Source: Candidatus Altarchaeota archaeon
Lineage (GTDB): Archaea; Altiarchaeota; Altiarchaeia; IMC4; SCGC-AAA252-I15
Direction of reading: 5' to 3'
Length of the DNA: 25,129 bases
NCBI GenBank assembly: GCA_018815265.1
Contig: JAHIYG010000277.1
Coordinates: forward strand, 1 to 25,129
The translations under genes and the position numbers were made by a program. A model generated the notes under the pieces. That model was not told where the DNA came from, did no database searches, and was given only the letters and a program-made list of their open reading frames with translations. Shown piece after piece: positions 7,464-15,157 of this stretch; the stretch's first letter is position 1, and each line of letters begins with the position of its first letter.

Positions 7464-7679
7464 TGGGCCCGCTGGGATTTGAACCCAGGATCTACAGCTT
7501 GCTTCGAACCTCTGTGGCGCAGGCGGTAGTGTATTATGCCGCCGTATGGTGGCATTATTTATTTCGCCCGTGAACCGCAACGAAGACATTAGTCTTCGCA
7601 TGCACAAATGGTTTTTCCTTTGTCGTGGCGTGATGGTTCGTAGAAGGCTGTCGCCATATCCAGGCTTGGCTACGAGCCC
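7464..7679 (-). tRNA. tRNA-Arg(UCU) with a 141-nt intron at 37/38
   Basis: Exon 1 is 7679-7641 and exon 2 is 7499-7464. The acceptor stem is GGGCTCG with CGGGCCC, the D stem GCCA/TGGC, the anticodon stem ACAGC/GCTGT, and the T arm CTGGG-TTCAAAT-CCCAG. The loop C-T-TCT-A-A gives anticodon UCU, reading AGA and AGG. The discriminator base is A; the next bases are CCT, so CCA is not encoded. The intron (7640-7500) has a textbook archaeal junction: anticodon stem CAGC/GCTG, three-base bulge CA^A, four-pair helix CTTC/GAAG, three-base bulge TA^C, then intron helix GAACC/GGTTC. The mature tRNA would be 75 nt. Splicing would use the tRNA endonuclease EndA. Confidence 0.93.
7581..7598. other. Hairpin inside the tRNA-Arg intron
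   Basis: CGAAGAC-ATTA-GTCTTCG is a perfect 7-bp stem with a four-base loop. It closely matches the hairpin core of the downstream repeat copy 1 (GCAAGAC-ATTC-GTCTTGC), with the two outer base pairs swapped in a paired way. I looked for C/D-box or H/ACA signatures in the intron and found no convincing set. Confidence 0.55.
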
Positions 7680-7707
7680 AATATCTGAGTATATGAATAG
7701 GTTCAAT

Positions 7708-7718
7708 AGGAATAAAAA
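7708..7718 (-). promoter_or_regulatory. TATA-like box for tRNA-Arg
   Basis: On the minus strand, CTTTTTTATTC-like sequence lies about 30-38 bases before the first tRNA base (7679), where an archaeal TATA box for a tRNA gene is expected. Confidence 0.35.
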
Positions 7719-7751
7719 AGTGATTTTATCATTGTTTACCTATTTATTAAC

Positions 7752-8552
7752 ATGGTTTTGGAGGCGCAAGTAAAGACTTACCCCTTAGCTGTGGATTTAA
7801 GGACATACATGACTTTGAGGGGATACAATGCATTTATTTTTCCTCTTTTTGCATTCATATTCCTCCCGCTGGGGTGGTTGCTGGGGTCTCTAGTCATGAG
7901 TGTTTTAGGGATGTTATTCCTTCTATTCACTCCATTTGCGCTAGTTTTTTTGGCTCTTGATTACGAATTATATCCAAGACAAATAAGTATTGATGGAGGG
8001 TATCTGAACATACCTGATTTCAGTGGTTTCCCTCTGTCCCTCATAGGGTTTTCAGGGGAGGGATACATCTTTGACTTCAAAAAAGAGCAGGTTTATATCA
8101 GGGTAAGGTTGTCAAACATACGGGAGGCGTATGTCGTCAAAGACCCTCATGAGAAGCCAAAACCTCTCAGGCAATTTGCTAGAGTAAGGGTGAAAACGAC
8201 ATATTCGCTAGCTCTTCCAACATTTAAGGGATATACTGTCTACACAAACAAGTACGACCAAACGCGATATATGCCGCCACTCACGAAGATTTCAGAAGAT
8301 AGATACATTTTTGAACCGGAGATACACAATCAACTAAAGGAAAAAATCAGAAATCATCTACATCGGCAATACGCCCACGACCAGGATTGTGTTGTCGCCG
8401 TAATGGTGAAAAATCTGGTGTTTACAGTGCCTGAAAATATAAGGAACAGGTACCCTAAACCGATAGAGTATCCTGTGTTCTCAAATGAGACAATCTATTT
8501 TTCAGTTAAAGATCCAGAGAAATTCATAGCAGATCTAAAATATGTCATTTAA
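7752..8552 (+). CDS. Unknown membrane protein with two N-terminal helices and a beta-rich cytosolic-type domain
   Basis: I do not recognise this 266-residue protein. Residues about 27-47 and 49-69 form a hydrophobic pair of helices separated by a short glycine turn. The region that follows, from DYELYPRQISIDGGYLNIPD onward, alternates short strands with charged turns and resembles membrane-anchored PH-like (bPH) proteins in general layout, but I see no diagnostic motif. The C-terminal part (FEPEIHNQLKEKIRNHLHR) looks helical. It lies between the divergent tRNA-Arg and glyA on the plus strand with 101 bases to glyA, so it is probably transcribed alone or with the C1 genes. The coding call is firm; function is unknown. 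Confidence 0.7.
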   Translation: MVLEAQVKTYPLAVDLRTYMTLRGYNAFIFPLFAFIFLPLGWLLGSLVMSVLGMLFLLFTPFALVFLALDYELYPRQISIDGGYLNIPDFSGFPLSLIGFSGEGYIFDFKKEQVYIRVRLSNIREAYVVKDPHEKPKPLRQFARVRVKTTYSLALPTFKGYTVYTNKYDQTRYMPPLTKISEDRYIFEPEIHNQLKEKIRNHLHRQYAHDQDCVVAVMVKNLVFTVPENIRNRYPKPIEYPVFSNETIYFSVKDPEKFIADLKYVI

Positions 8553-8653
8553 CTGAATAACCCAGCACCTCTTTGGTAGAGAACAGGAAATTCATACAGC
8601 GGCTATTTATTTATTGTTATCTTCATATTGTATCGATTGGGTGTTTTTTTAAA

Positions 8654-9901
8654 GTGGATGATTTGTTTTATGCCTCTTTGAAGGATGTTGATAGGGATGT
8701 TTTTGATGCTGTCTCCTCCGAGGAGGTGAGGCAGGAGGGCATAAATCTCATAGCATCTGAGAGCCTCACGTCGAAGGCTGTTAGGGAGGCTTGTGCGTCT
8801 GTCATGACTAACAAGTATGCTGAAGGCTATCCTAGGAAAAGATACTATGGGGGATGCGAGAATGTTGATGTCGTCGAGGAGTTGGCTATTGAGCGTGCCA
8901 AGAAGATTTTTGGGGCAGAACACGTTAATGTCCAGCCGCACAGCGGAACCCAGGCGAACCTCGCCGTGTATTTGGCGGTGTTGCAGCCAGGAGACAAAAT
9001 ACTTTCCATGGAGTTGTCCCATGGGGGCCACCTCTCTCATGGCTACAAAATAAATGAGAGCGGGAAAATCTACAGGGGCGAATTCTACACAGTCAACAAG
9101 GAATCTGGCATGTTGGATTACAACGAGGTGTTGGCGCGCGCAAAGGAAGTTAAACCCAAAATTATTGTATGTGGATACAGTGCATATCCGAGGACTGTAC
9201 CATTTAAGGAGTTTGGGGAGATTGCAGAAGAAGTCGGTGCGTACTTGATGGCTGACATCGCACATATTGCGGGCTTAATCGGCGCTAATGTTCATCCCTC
9301 GCCGGTGGCATACGCGGACTTCATCACAACCACGACACATAAGACATTGATGGGTCCGAGGGGCGCGATGATAATGTGTAAGGAGGAGTATGCAAAGGAT
9401 ATAGATAGGGCAGTATTTCCTGGAACACAAGGCGGCCCATTCATGAATGTAATAGCAGCCAAGGCGGTTTGTTTCAAGGAAAACCTCACTCAGAAGCGCA
9501 GAAATATGAATGCACAGATTGTGAAAAACGCCAAATCACTTGCAAACAAATTAACCACCATAGGATTCAATCTAGTGTCTGGAGGAACTGACAACCACCT
9601 GATGCTGGCTGATTTGACAAACAAGAACCTCACAGGCAAAGACGCTGAAGCAGCTCTTCAGGCTGCAGGGATAACATTGAACAAAAATACGGTTCCATAT
9701 GACAAACAAAGCCCATTCGTAACGTCGGGTGTCAGGATTGGGACGCCATGCGTCACAGTAAGGGGGATGAATGAAGGCGATATGGACAAAATTGCAACCT
9801 GGATTTCAGACGTCATAGAAAATCCCTCAGATGAAAATATGCGTTCTAAGATAAAATCCGAGGTTGCAGAACTTTGCGCTAAGTACCCAGTATACAAATG
9901 A
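8654..9901 (+). CDS. glyA: Serine hydroxymethyltransferase GlyA
   Basis: GlyA is a PLP enzyme interconverting serine and glycine while loading a methylene group on a pterin C1 carrier. From GTG 8654 the protein has 415 residues, the usual length. Marks include INLIASES, NKYAEGYPRKRYYGGCENVD, QPHSGTQANLA, ADIAHIAGLIG with the PLP-binding Asp, and TTTTHKTLMGPRGAMI with the PLP lysine at residue 230. The open frame extends upstream to 8573, but the added 27 residues are hydrophobic, unlike any GlyA N-terminus, and GTG 8654 gives the normal DDLFYASL start. Its stop overlaps folD as ATGA, so glyA and folD form one translationally coupled unit. Archaeal GlyAs can use tetrahydromethanopterin, but the neighbours here favour folate. 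Confidence 0.95.
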   Translation: MDDLFYASLKDVDRDVFDAVSSEEVRQEGINLIASESLTSKAVREACASVMTNKYAEGYPRKRYYGGCENVDVVEELAIERAKKIFGAEHVNVQPHSGTQANLAVYLAVLQPGDKILSMELSHGGHLSHGYKINESGKIYRGEFYTVNKESGMLDYNEVLARAKEVKPKIIVCGYSAYPRTVPFKEFGEIAEEVGAYLMADIAHIAGLIGANVHPSPVAYADFITTTTHKTLMGPRGAMIMCKEEYAKDIDRAVFPGTQGGPFMNVIAAKAVCFKENLTQKRRNMNAQIVKNAKSLANKLTTIGFNLVSGGTDNHLMLADLTNKNLTGKDAEAALQAAGITLNKNTVPYDKQSPFVTSGVRIGTPCVTVRGMNEGDMDKIATWISDVIENPSDENMRSKIKSEVAELCAKYPVYK

Positions 9902-10728
9902 CTGTTATACTTGACGGAACGGGTGTGTCGAAGAAAATAAGGACTCAGCTGAAGAGGAAAGCATCTAAACTTAATGTGAAACCATGCCTTGCAGCAGTCA
10001 TCATCGGAGAAGACCATGCATCCAAAATGTATGTGTCTATGAAGGAGAAGGCATGCTTTGAGGCTGGATTCAAGTCAAAGGTTATACGGCTTGGGGGCAA
10101 GACTTCCGAGTATACCCTTCTGAAAAAAATCAATTCTCTAAACTGTGACAAGTCAGTCCATGGCATACTAGTTCAGTTGCCTCTGCCAAAGCACATAGAC
10201 GCGGATAGTGTGTTTCAGTCTATTGACCCGTCAAAGGATGTTGATGGTTTCACACCCGTTAGTATGGGGAAGCTTATGGCAGGTGATGAATCGATGGTTG
10301 CTGCGACACCTAAGGGTGTCATGATGCTTTTGGACGAATACAGGATAAAATACGAGGGCAAGGAAGTGGTCCTAGTAAATCATTCGACCGTAGTCGGCAA
10401 ACCATTGGCTATGCTTTTTCTAAATCGTTTAGCCACGGTCACAGTCTGCCACGTCAAAACCAAAGACCTGAAATCCCATACTAGGCGGGCTGACATATTG
10501 GTTTCAGCAACAGGGGTGCCGCACCTCATAAAAGCCGACATGGTGAAGAAGGGTGCGGTAGTAGTTGACGTCGGCGTGGCAAAGAAGGATGGCAAGACAG
10601 TCGGTGACGTTGACTTCGAGAAAGTCAAGAACAAGTGCTCGTACATTTCCCCGGTTCCAGGAGGTGCAGGACCCATGACAATCGCAGCACTGCTTCAAAA
10701 CACGCTGTTGGCTGCAAAGGGAAAGTAG
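9898..10728 (+). CDS. folD: FolD, methylenetetrahydrofolate dehydrogenase / methenyltetrahydrofolate cyclohydrolase
   Basis: This 276-residue bifunctional cytosolic enzyme interconverts 5,10-methylene- and 10-formyl-tetrahydrofolate with NAD(P). Catalytic YVxxK is at residues 45-49 (MYVSMKEKAC), followed by HGILVQLPLPKHID, DPSKDVDGF, VLVNHSTVVGKPLAM in the dinucleotide-binding domain, and PVPGGAGPMTIA near the end. Length is normal. Most methanogens use unrelated Mtd and Mch for these steps, so FolD points to folate as a C1 carrier. The ATG overlaps the glyA stop by four bases. After its stop comes GGGTTTTTTTAACCC, which may end the glyA-folD transcript. Confidence 0.95.
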   Translation: MTVILDGTGVSKKIRTQLKRKASKLNVKPCLAAVIIGEDHASKMYVSMKEKACFEAGFKSKVIRLGGKTSEYTLLKKINSLNCDKSVHGILVQLPLPKHIDADSVFQSIDPSKDVDGFTPVSMGKLMAGDESMVAATPKGVMMLLDEYRIKYEGKEVVLVNHSTVVGKPLAMLFLNRLATVTVCHVKTKDLKSHTRRADILVSATGVPHLIKADMVKKGAVVVDVGVAKKDGKTVGDVDFEKVKNKCSYISPVPGGAGPMTIAALLQNTLLAAKGK

Positions 10729-10743
10729 GGTTTTTTTAACCCA
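10727..10743 (+). terminator. Possible terminator after folD
   Basis: GGG, seven T residues and AACCC directly overlap and follow the folD stop codon. The T-run sits in the loop of a short GGGTT/AACCC stem. It could be a U-tract terminator separating glyA-folD from purH, but the stem is weak. Confidence 0.3.
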
Positions 10744-10775
10744 CTCCTCCTTAGTCTTTACTTGGTGGTTTTATC

Positions 10776-12323
10776 TTGAAGATATCCCGCGCCTTAATCA
10801 GTGTCTCAGACAAAAGGGATGTAGTTGATTTCGGAAGAGAACTCTCCAAATTAGGCGTGGAAATAATCTCCACCGGAGGCACAGCAAAGGCTTTATGTGA
10901 CGCAGGCATACCCGTCGTTAAGGTCTCTGAATACACTGGATATCCTGAAATGCTAGATGGTCGCGTTAAAACGCTTCATCCGAAAGTTGAAGCAGGCATA
11001 CTTGCTATAAGGGATAATCCGTCGCACATGGCAAAGCTCAAGGAACATAACATCCCACTGATTGATTTGGTCTGCGTGAACCTTTATCCCTTCAAGAAGA
11101 CAGTGGATAATCCGAAGTCATCGTTTGGGGAAGCAGTCGAAAACATAGACGTCGGAGGACCCACACTTGTGAGGGCTGCGGCGAAAAACCACAAAGACGT
11201 AGCGGTCATAGTAAACCCAGGTGATTACCAGAAAATATTGGGTGAATTAAAGTCAAACGATATGACACTGTCTGATAAGACACTGTCTGAGCTTGCAGTC
11301 AAGGCTTTTGCGCACACTGCGGAATATGACGCATTCATACACCGGTATTTCCACGATAAACTATGCCCTGGCGTATATCCTGAAAAGATGAACATAGTAT
11401 TGTCTAAGGCATATGACCTGCGATATGGTGAGAATCCGCATCAGAGCGCTGCATACTATTTCGACGAGACGGACCCATCAGACGTTAAATCCACAAAGGT
11501 CCTATTAGGCGACAAGAAGCTTTCATTCAACAACCTCATAGACGTTAATGCGGCGTTGGAGCTGGTTAAGGAGTTTGACAGCCCTGCTGCTGCGATAATC
11601 AAGCACTTGAATCCGTCAGGAGTAGGTGTTGCAGAAGATATCGCCTCCGCATATGGGGCAGCGCACAGTGCAGACCCCCAGTCAGCATATGGCTGCATAG
11701 TGGCGTTAAACCGGGAGCCTGATGTCAGGACCGCAAAGGATATTGTTTCAACATTTGTAGAGGTAGTTGTTGCGCCAAGGTACAGCAGGGAAGTGTTGGA
11801 TATACTTTCCACAAAAAAGAAGATGCGTGTTTTAGAGGTTGGTGAAATAACTAAGAAAATCAAGAACATGCAAGACTACCGCAGGGTCGTTGGCGGGATG
11901 CTGGTTCAGCAAGCAGATACCCGCGATGTCACAGAGGCGGACCTGAAGATAGTGTCTAAGAGAAAGCCAACGAAGCAGGAGTTGGAGGCAATGCTTTTCG
12001 CTTGGAGGGTCTGCAAACACACCAAATCCAACAGCATCATATTCGCCAAAAAAGGCCATACAGTCGGCATTGGAGCAGGCCAGATGAGCAGGGTAGATGC
12101 TGTGAAGATTGCGTCAATGAAGTCAGGGGAGCTTGCCAAAGATTCTGCGATGGCGTCTGATGCGTTTTTCCCGTTCCGCGACGGCATAGACGAGGCAGCT
12201 AAAGCAGGCATAACAGCGGTCATCCACCCAGGCGGTTCCATACGCGATGAGGAAGTCATAGCAGCAGCGGACGAACACAACATGACAATGGCCTTTACTG
12301 GAGTCAGGTGCTTCCTACATTAA
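10776..12323 (+). CDS. purH: PurH, bifunctional AICAR transformylase / IMP cyclohydrolase
   Basis: This 515-residue cytosolic enzyme catalyses the last two purine steps; the first uses 10-formyl-tetrahydrofolate. The N-terminal cyclohydrolase domain shows STGGTAKAL, GRVKTLHPKV, NLYPF and NIDVGGPTLVRAAAKN. The transformylase domain shows DLRYGENPHQSAAYY, SFNNLIDVNAALELV, the catalytic Lys-His in IIKHLNPSGVG, and GAGQMSRVDA. Small departures from common motifs are KVEAG where KVHGG is usual, NPSG for NPCG, and SAYGC for SAFGG. The start is TTG 10776, supported by GGTGG at 10764-10768. Many archaea instead use the folate-independent PurP/PurO pair, so a full PurH fits the folate genes nearby. 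It is 47 bases behind folD. Confidence 0.95.
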   Translation: MKISRALISVSDKRDVVDFGRELSKLGVEIISTGGTAKALCDAGIPVVKVSEYTGYPEMLDGRVKTLHPKVEAGILAIRDNPSHMAKLKEHNIPLIDLVCVNLYPFKKTVDNPKSSFGEAVENIDVGGPTLVRAAAKNHKDVAVIVNPGDYQKILGELKSNDMTLSDKTLSELAVKAFAHTAEYDAFIHRYFHDKLCPGVYPEKMNIVLSKAYDLRYGENPHQSAAYYFDETDPSDVKSTKVLLGDKKLSFNNLIDVNAALELVKEFDSPAAAIIKHLNPSGVGVAEDIASAYGAAHSADPQSAYGCIVALNREPDVRTAKDIVSTFVEVVVAPRYSREVLDILSTKKKMRVLEVGEITKKIKNMQDYRRVVGGMLVQQADTRDVTEADLKIVSKRKPTKQELEAMLFAWRVCKHTKSNSIIFAKKGHTVGIGAGQMSRVDAVKIASMKSGELAKDSAMASDAFFPFRDGIDEAAKAGITAVIHPGGSIRDEEVIAAADEHNMTMAFTGVRCFLH

Positions 12324-12347
12324 AATATATGGAGGCAATATTTTTTC

Positions 12348-12440
12348 ATGGCTAACATTGACTATAATTCGCTTAGGGAGAAGATACTTGGTTGGTTTTA
12401 TTTTATCCTACATTTAATATTTGATTGGGTGCTAGTCTAA
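12348..12440 (+). CDS. Possible 30-residue hydrophobic small protein
   Basis: An ATG-initiated ORF lies in the purH-DUF362 gap: MANIDYNSLREKILGWFYFI then LHLIFDWVLV. It has a short polar start and an aromatic-rich hydrophobic segment long enough for one membrane helix. GGAGG is at 12331-12335, but 12 bases upstream, which is longer than ideal. I do not recognise it. It may be a real membrane microprotein or chance in AT-rich DNA. Confidence 0.25.
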   Translation: MANIDYNSLREKILGWFYFILHLIFDWVLV

Positions 12441-12488
12441 ACCCATAATACGGACACTTTTGTTGCATCATATGCGGGTTCAAACGAA

Positions 12489-13502
12489 ATGGTTTCGAAG
12501 GTATTTTTCATTGACGGCGGGGATTACACAGGGAATTCAGAGAAATGCTTTAGGTTAATCTCTGAAAAATTCAGCGGCAGTGTCGCGTTGAAGACGCACT
12601 TTGGAGAGGAGAAAAATACGACACACATAAATCCTGAATGGATTACATCTCTTGGCACCTACTTCAAAAATCCTGTTTTTGTCGACTGCAATGTCTTGTA
12701 CCGCGGGATGAGGACTAGGAGAACAGACCATGTGGAGTTGGCGAAAAGACATGGGTTCGGATTCCTCCCAATAGACATATTGGACGGTGAAATGGGAGAG
12801 GAGGAATTAGAGGTGCCGGTAAATTTAGGCACTACAAAAAATGCCAGACTCGGAGCCGGAATCGAAAGATACGGAAACTGGGTTGCACTAACCCATTTCA
12901 AGGGCCATATTGCGACGGGATTCGGGGGTTGCATAAAGAATGTCGGGATGGGTTTGGGCTCTCGCGCAGGCAAACTGGACATGCACTCTGTTGTTTCGCC
13001 GGTTGTCAGACAGGAAAAATGTGTTGCATGTGGTAAATGCGTTGCCGACTGCCCTGCTGATGCAATCTCAATAAATGGTAAGGCCAAGATAGACTCTGAT
13101 AAATGCATTGGATGCGCTCACTGCATAGCGGTATGTCCGAACTCCGCGATTGACATACCCTGGGAGATGCTAGACAACACAAACAATGCCTTGATGGAGA
13201 GAATCTGCGAATACGCGTACGCTGCATTGAGGGGGAGAAAATGGTGGTTCATGAATTATATGGTCAACATAACCTATGACTGCGACTGCATGAACATAGC
13301 CCAAAAACCATTCATGAAAGATGTTGGAATAGTGCTGTCCGAAGATATTGTCGCAGCAGACCAGGCAAGCTATGACCTGATTTCTGAAGTAGTGGGCTAT
13401 GACCCGTTCAAGAAGAAATTTGGTGTAGATGGAGCATACCAGCTTGAATACGGGGAAAAGATAGGTTTAGGCTCCAGAAAGTATGTTCTTGAAAGACTAT
13501 GA
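12489..13502 (+). CDS. DUF362-family protein with two [4Fe-4S] clusters, coupled to fhs
   Basis: This is a 337-residue DUF362 protein with a ferredoxin insert. Cysteines at 178, 181, 184 and 188 (CVACGKCVADCP) and at 206, 209, 212 and 216 (CIGCAHCIAVCP) each make a CxxCxxCxxxC cluster motif, like a 2[4Fe-4S] ferredoxin. Before them lie THFGEEKNTTHI, DCNVLYRGMR, HFKGHIATGFGGCIKNVGMG and GSRAGK, which are typical of the DUF362 core. A later region, ITYDCDCMNIAQKPFMKDVG, adds more conserved cysteines. No export signal is seen, so it is likely cytosolic. The biochemical role of DUF362 proteins is poorly known. The four-base ATGA overlap with fhs suggests a matched-level role in formate or folate C1 redox chemistry, which is inference. 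Confidence 0.85.
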   Translation: MVSKVFFIDGGDYTGNSEKCFRLISEKFSGSVALKTHFGEEKNTTHINPEWITSLGTYFKNPVFVDCNVLYRGMRTRRTDHVELAKRHGFGFLPIDILDGEMGEEELEVPVNLGTTKNARLGAGIERYGNWVALTHFKGHIATGFGGCIKNVGMGLGSRAGKLDMHSVVSPVVRQEKCVACGKCVADCPADAISINGKAKIDSDKCIGCAHCIAVCPNSAIDIPWEMLDNTNNALMERICEYAYAALRGRKWWFMNYMVNITYDCDCMNIAQKPFMKDVGIVLSEDIVAADQASYDLISEVVGYDPFKKKFGVDGAYQLEYGEKIGLGSRKYVLERL

Positions 13503-15157
13503 AAAAAGACATTGAAATAGCTCATGAGGCTAAATTGAAGCCAATAGGTGAGGTGGCTGAACTATTGGGTTTAGAATGTGCGGATTTGATGCTATACGGT
13601 AAATACAAGGCTAAGGTTTCCATTAAACTCCTGGATAAGCTAAAGAACAGGCCTTCTGGTAAGCTGGTTCTTGTGACCTCTATGAATCCAACACCCGCTG
13701 GCGAGGGAAAGACCACGACTACAGTCGGCTTAACGCAGGCAATGAGGAAAATCGGCAAAAACGCAGTCGCATGCATCAGGGAGCCGTCACTTGGCCCTGT
13801 TTTCGGCGTCAAAGGAGGGGCTGCAGGGGGGGGATACTCGCAGGTGCTGCCTATGGAGGACATCAACCTCTACTTCACAGGAGACATACCTTCGGTGTCT
13901 GCAGCAAACAATCTACTGTCATCGTTGATTGACAACCATATCTTCCAGGGGAACAGTCTAAACATCGACCCTACAAAGGTTGTATGGCGGCGCGTCACAG
14001 ACATGAATGACCGCTCATTGAGGAGGATATTCATCGGTTTGGGGGATTCATCAGGGCTGGCGAGAGAGGACAGATTCAACATAACAGCAGCAAGCGAGGT
14101 GATGGCAATACTGTGCCTTAGCACTTCATACCATGACCTCAAGGAGAAACTCGGGAAAATTGTTGTTGCATACACCTTCTTCGGCCAGCCGGTAACGGCA
14201 TCCCAGCTCAGGGCTGAAGGCGCGATGGCCGCGCTTTTACGGGATGCAATGAATCCGAACCTGGTACAGACACTAGAGGGCGGTCCTGCATTCATCCATG
14301 GTGGCCCCTTCGCAAACATAGCACACGGTACAAACTCCATAGTCTCAACTATGATGGCGTTGAAGCTGTCAGATATTGTGGTGACTGAAGCAGGATTCGG
14401 AGCTGACTTGGGGGCTGAGAAATTCATGGACATAGTCTGCCCTATCGCCGGATTTAAGCCGGATGCTGTTGTCATTGTCGCGACGGTCCGGGCGATAAAA
14501 CACCACGGGGGCGCAGCAGACCCTACAAAAGAGGATTTGGTTGCCCTCAAAAAAGGATGTCCAAACCTTAGAAAACAAATAGAGAATGTAATGGCATTCG
14601 GGGTGCCGGCTGTCGTAGCATTAAACAAGTTCCAGTCTGATACACTGGCTGAGATAGAATATGTGCTTGGGGAGTGTAGGAGGTTGGGTGTTGAGGTAGC
14701 ATTGTCTGAAGTTCATGAGCGGGGTGGTGACGGAGGTTTGGAACTTGCTAAATTGGTGTTGGATGTGTCATCCAAAAAAAATAATTACAAACCACTGTAT
14801 GACTTGGATTTACCGATTAAGGAGAAGATAAAGTCCATAGCCTGCAAGATATACGGGGCAGACGATGTCGACTACACAGACGAGTCGCAGCATATAATTT
14901 CCCTTTTTGAGCAGCAGGGTTTACGGGGGTTGCCTATATGCATGAGCAAGACTCAAAAGAGCCTATCTGATGACCCGAACCTGCTTGGTGCGCCGACTGG
15001 ATTCAAAATAACAGTCAGCAATGTAAAGGTTTCGGCTGGTGCAGGATTCATCGTCGCATACTGTGGGAAGGTACTGACAATGCCTGGCCTTCCGAAAAAA
15101 CCAGCTGCAGAAGGCATCGACATCGACGACGACGGAGTCATAACCGGGTTGTTTTAG
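13499..15157 (+). CDS. fhs: Formate-tetrahydrofolate ligase (10-formyl-THF synthetase)
   Basis: Fhs activates formate with ATP to make 10-formyl-tetrahydrofolate, the entry step of the folate branch and the formyl donor for PurH and PurN. The 552-residue protein has normal length. The ATP loop is TPAGEGKTTTT at residues 65-75. It is followed by REPSLGPVFGVKGGAAGGGY, PMEDINLYFTGD, AANNLLSSLIDNH, RRVTDMNDRSLR, EGGPAFIHGGPFANIAHGTN, and TMPGLPKKPAAEGIDID at the end. It begins inside the stop of the DUF362 gene. Its stop overlaps the convergent GH57-like stop by four bases. Fhs is typical of bacteria and patchy in archaea, so horizontal origin at some stage is plausible, although its base composition matches its neighbours. 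Confidence 0.96.
   Translation: MKKDIEIAHEAKLKPIGEVAELLGLECADLMLYGKYKAKVSIKLLDKLKNRPSGKLVLVTSMNPTPAGEGKTTTTVGLTQAMRKIGKNAVACIREPSLGPVFGVKGGAAGGGYSQVLPMEDINLYFTGDIPSVSAANNLLSSLIDNHIFQGNSLNIDPTKVVWRRVTDMNDRSLRRIFIGLGDSSGLAREDRFNITAASEVMAILCLSTSYHDLKEKLGKIVVAYTFFGQPVTASQLRAEGAMAALLRDAMNPNLVQTLEGGPAFIHGGPFANIAHGTNSIVSTMMALKLSDIVVTEAGFGADLGAEKFMDIVCPIAGFKPDAVVIVATVRAIKHHGGAADPTKEDLVALKKGCPNLRKQIENVMAFGVPAVVALNKFQSDTLAEIEYVLGECRRLGVEVALSEVHERGGDGGLELAKLVLDVSSKKNNYKPLYDLDLPIKEKIKSIACKIYGADDVDYTDESQHIISLFEQQGLRGLPICMSKTQKSLSDDPNLLGAPTGFKITVSNVKVSAGAGFIVAYCGKVLTMPGLPKKPAAEGIDIDDDGVITGLF

Noticed and set aside
7500..7640. Guide RNA (C/D or H/ACA) inside the tRNA intron
   Set aside because: No paired C and D boxes are present, and the ACA near a short stem lacks a proper pseudouridylation pocket.
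8573..8653. N-terminal extension of GlyA from an upstream start
   Set aside because: The added 27 residues are hydrophobic and foreign to GlyA, and GTG 8654 gives the family's normal N-terminus and length.
436..12474. Shared 13-mer GTTGCATCATATG at 436-448 and 12462-12474
   Set aside because: Both lie upstream of genes, but a few 13-base matches are expected by chance in 25 kb and the distances to the starts differ.
13870..14628. 252-codon open frame antisense to fhs
   Set aside because: It mirrors a strongly conserved gene, shows no recognisable motifs, and arises from codon bias on the coding strand.
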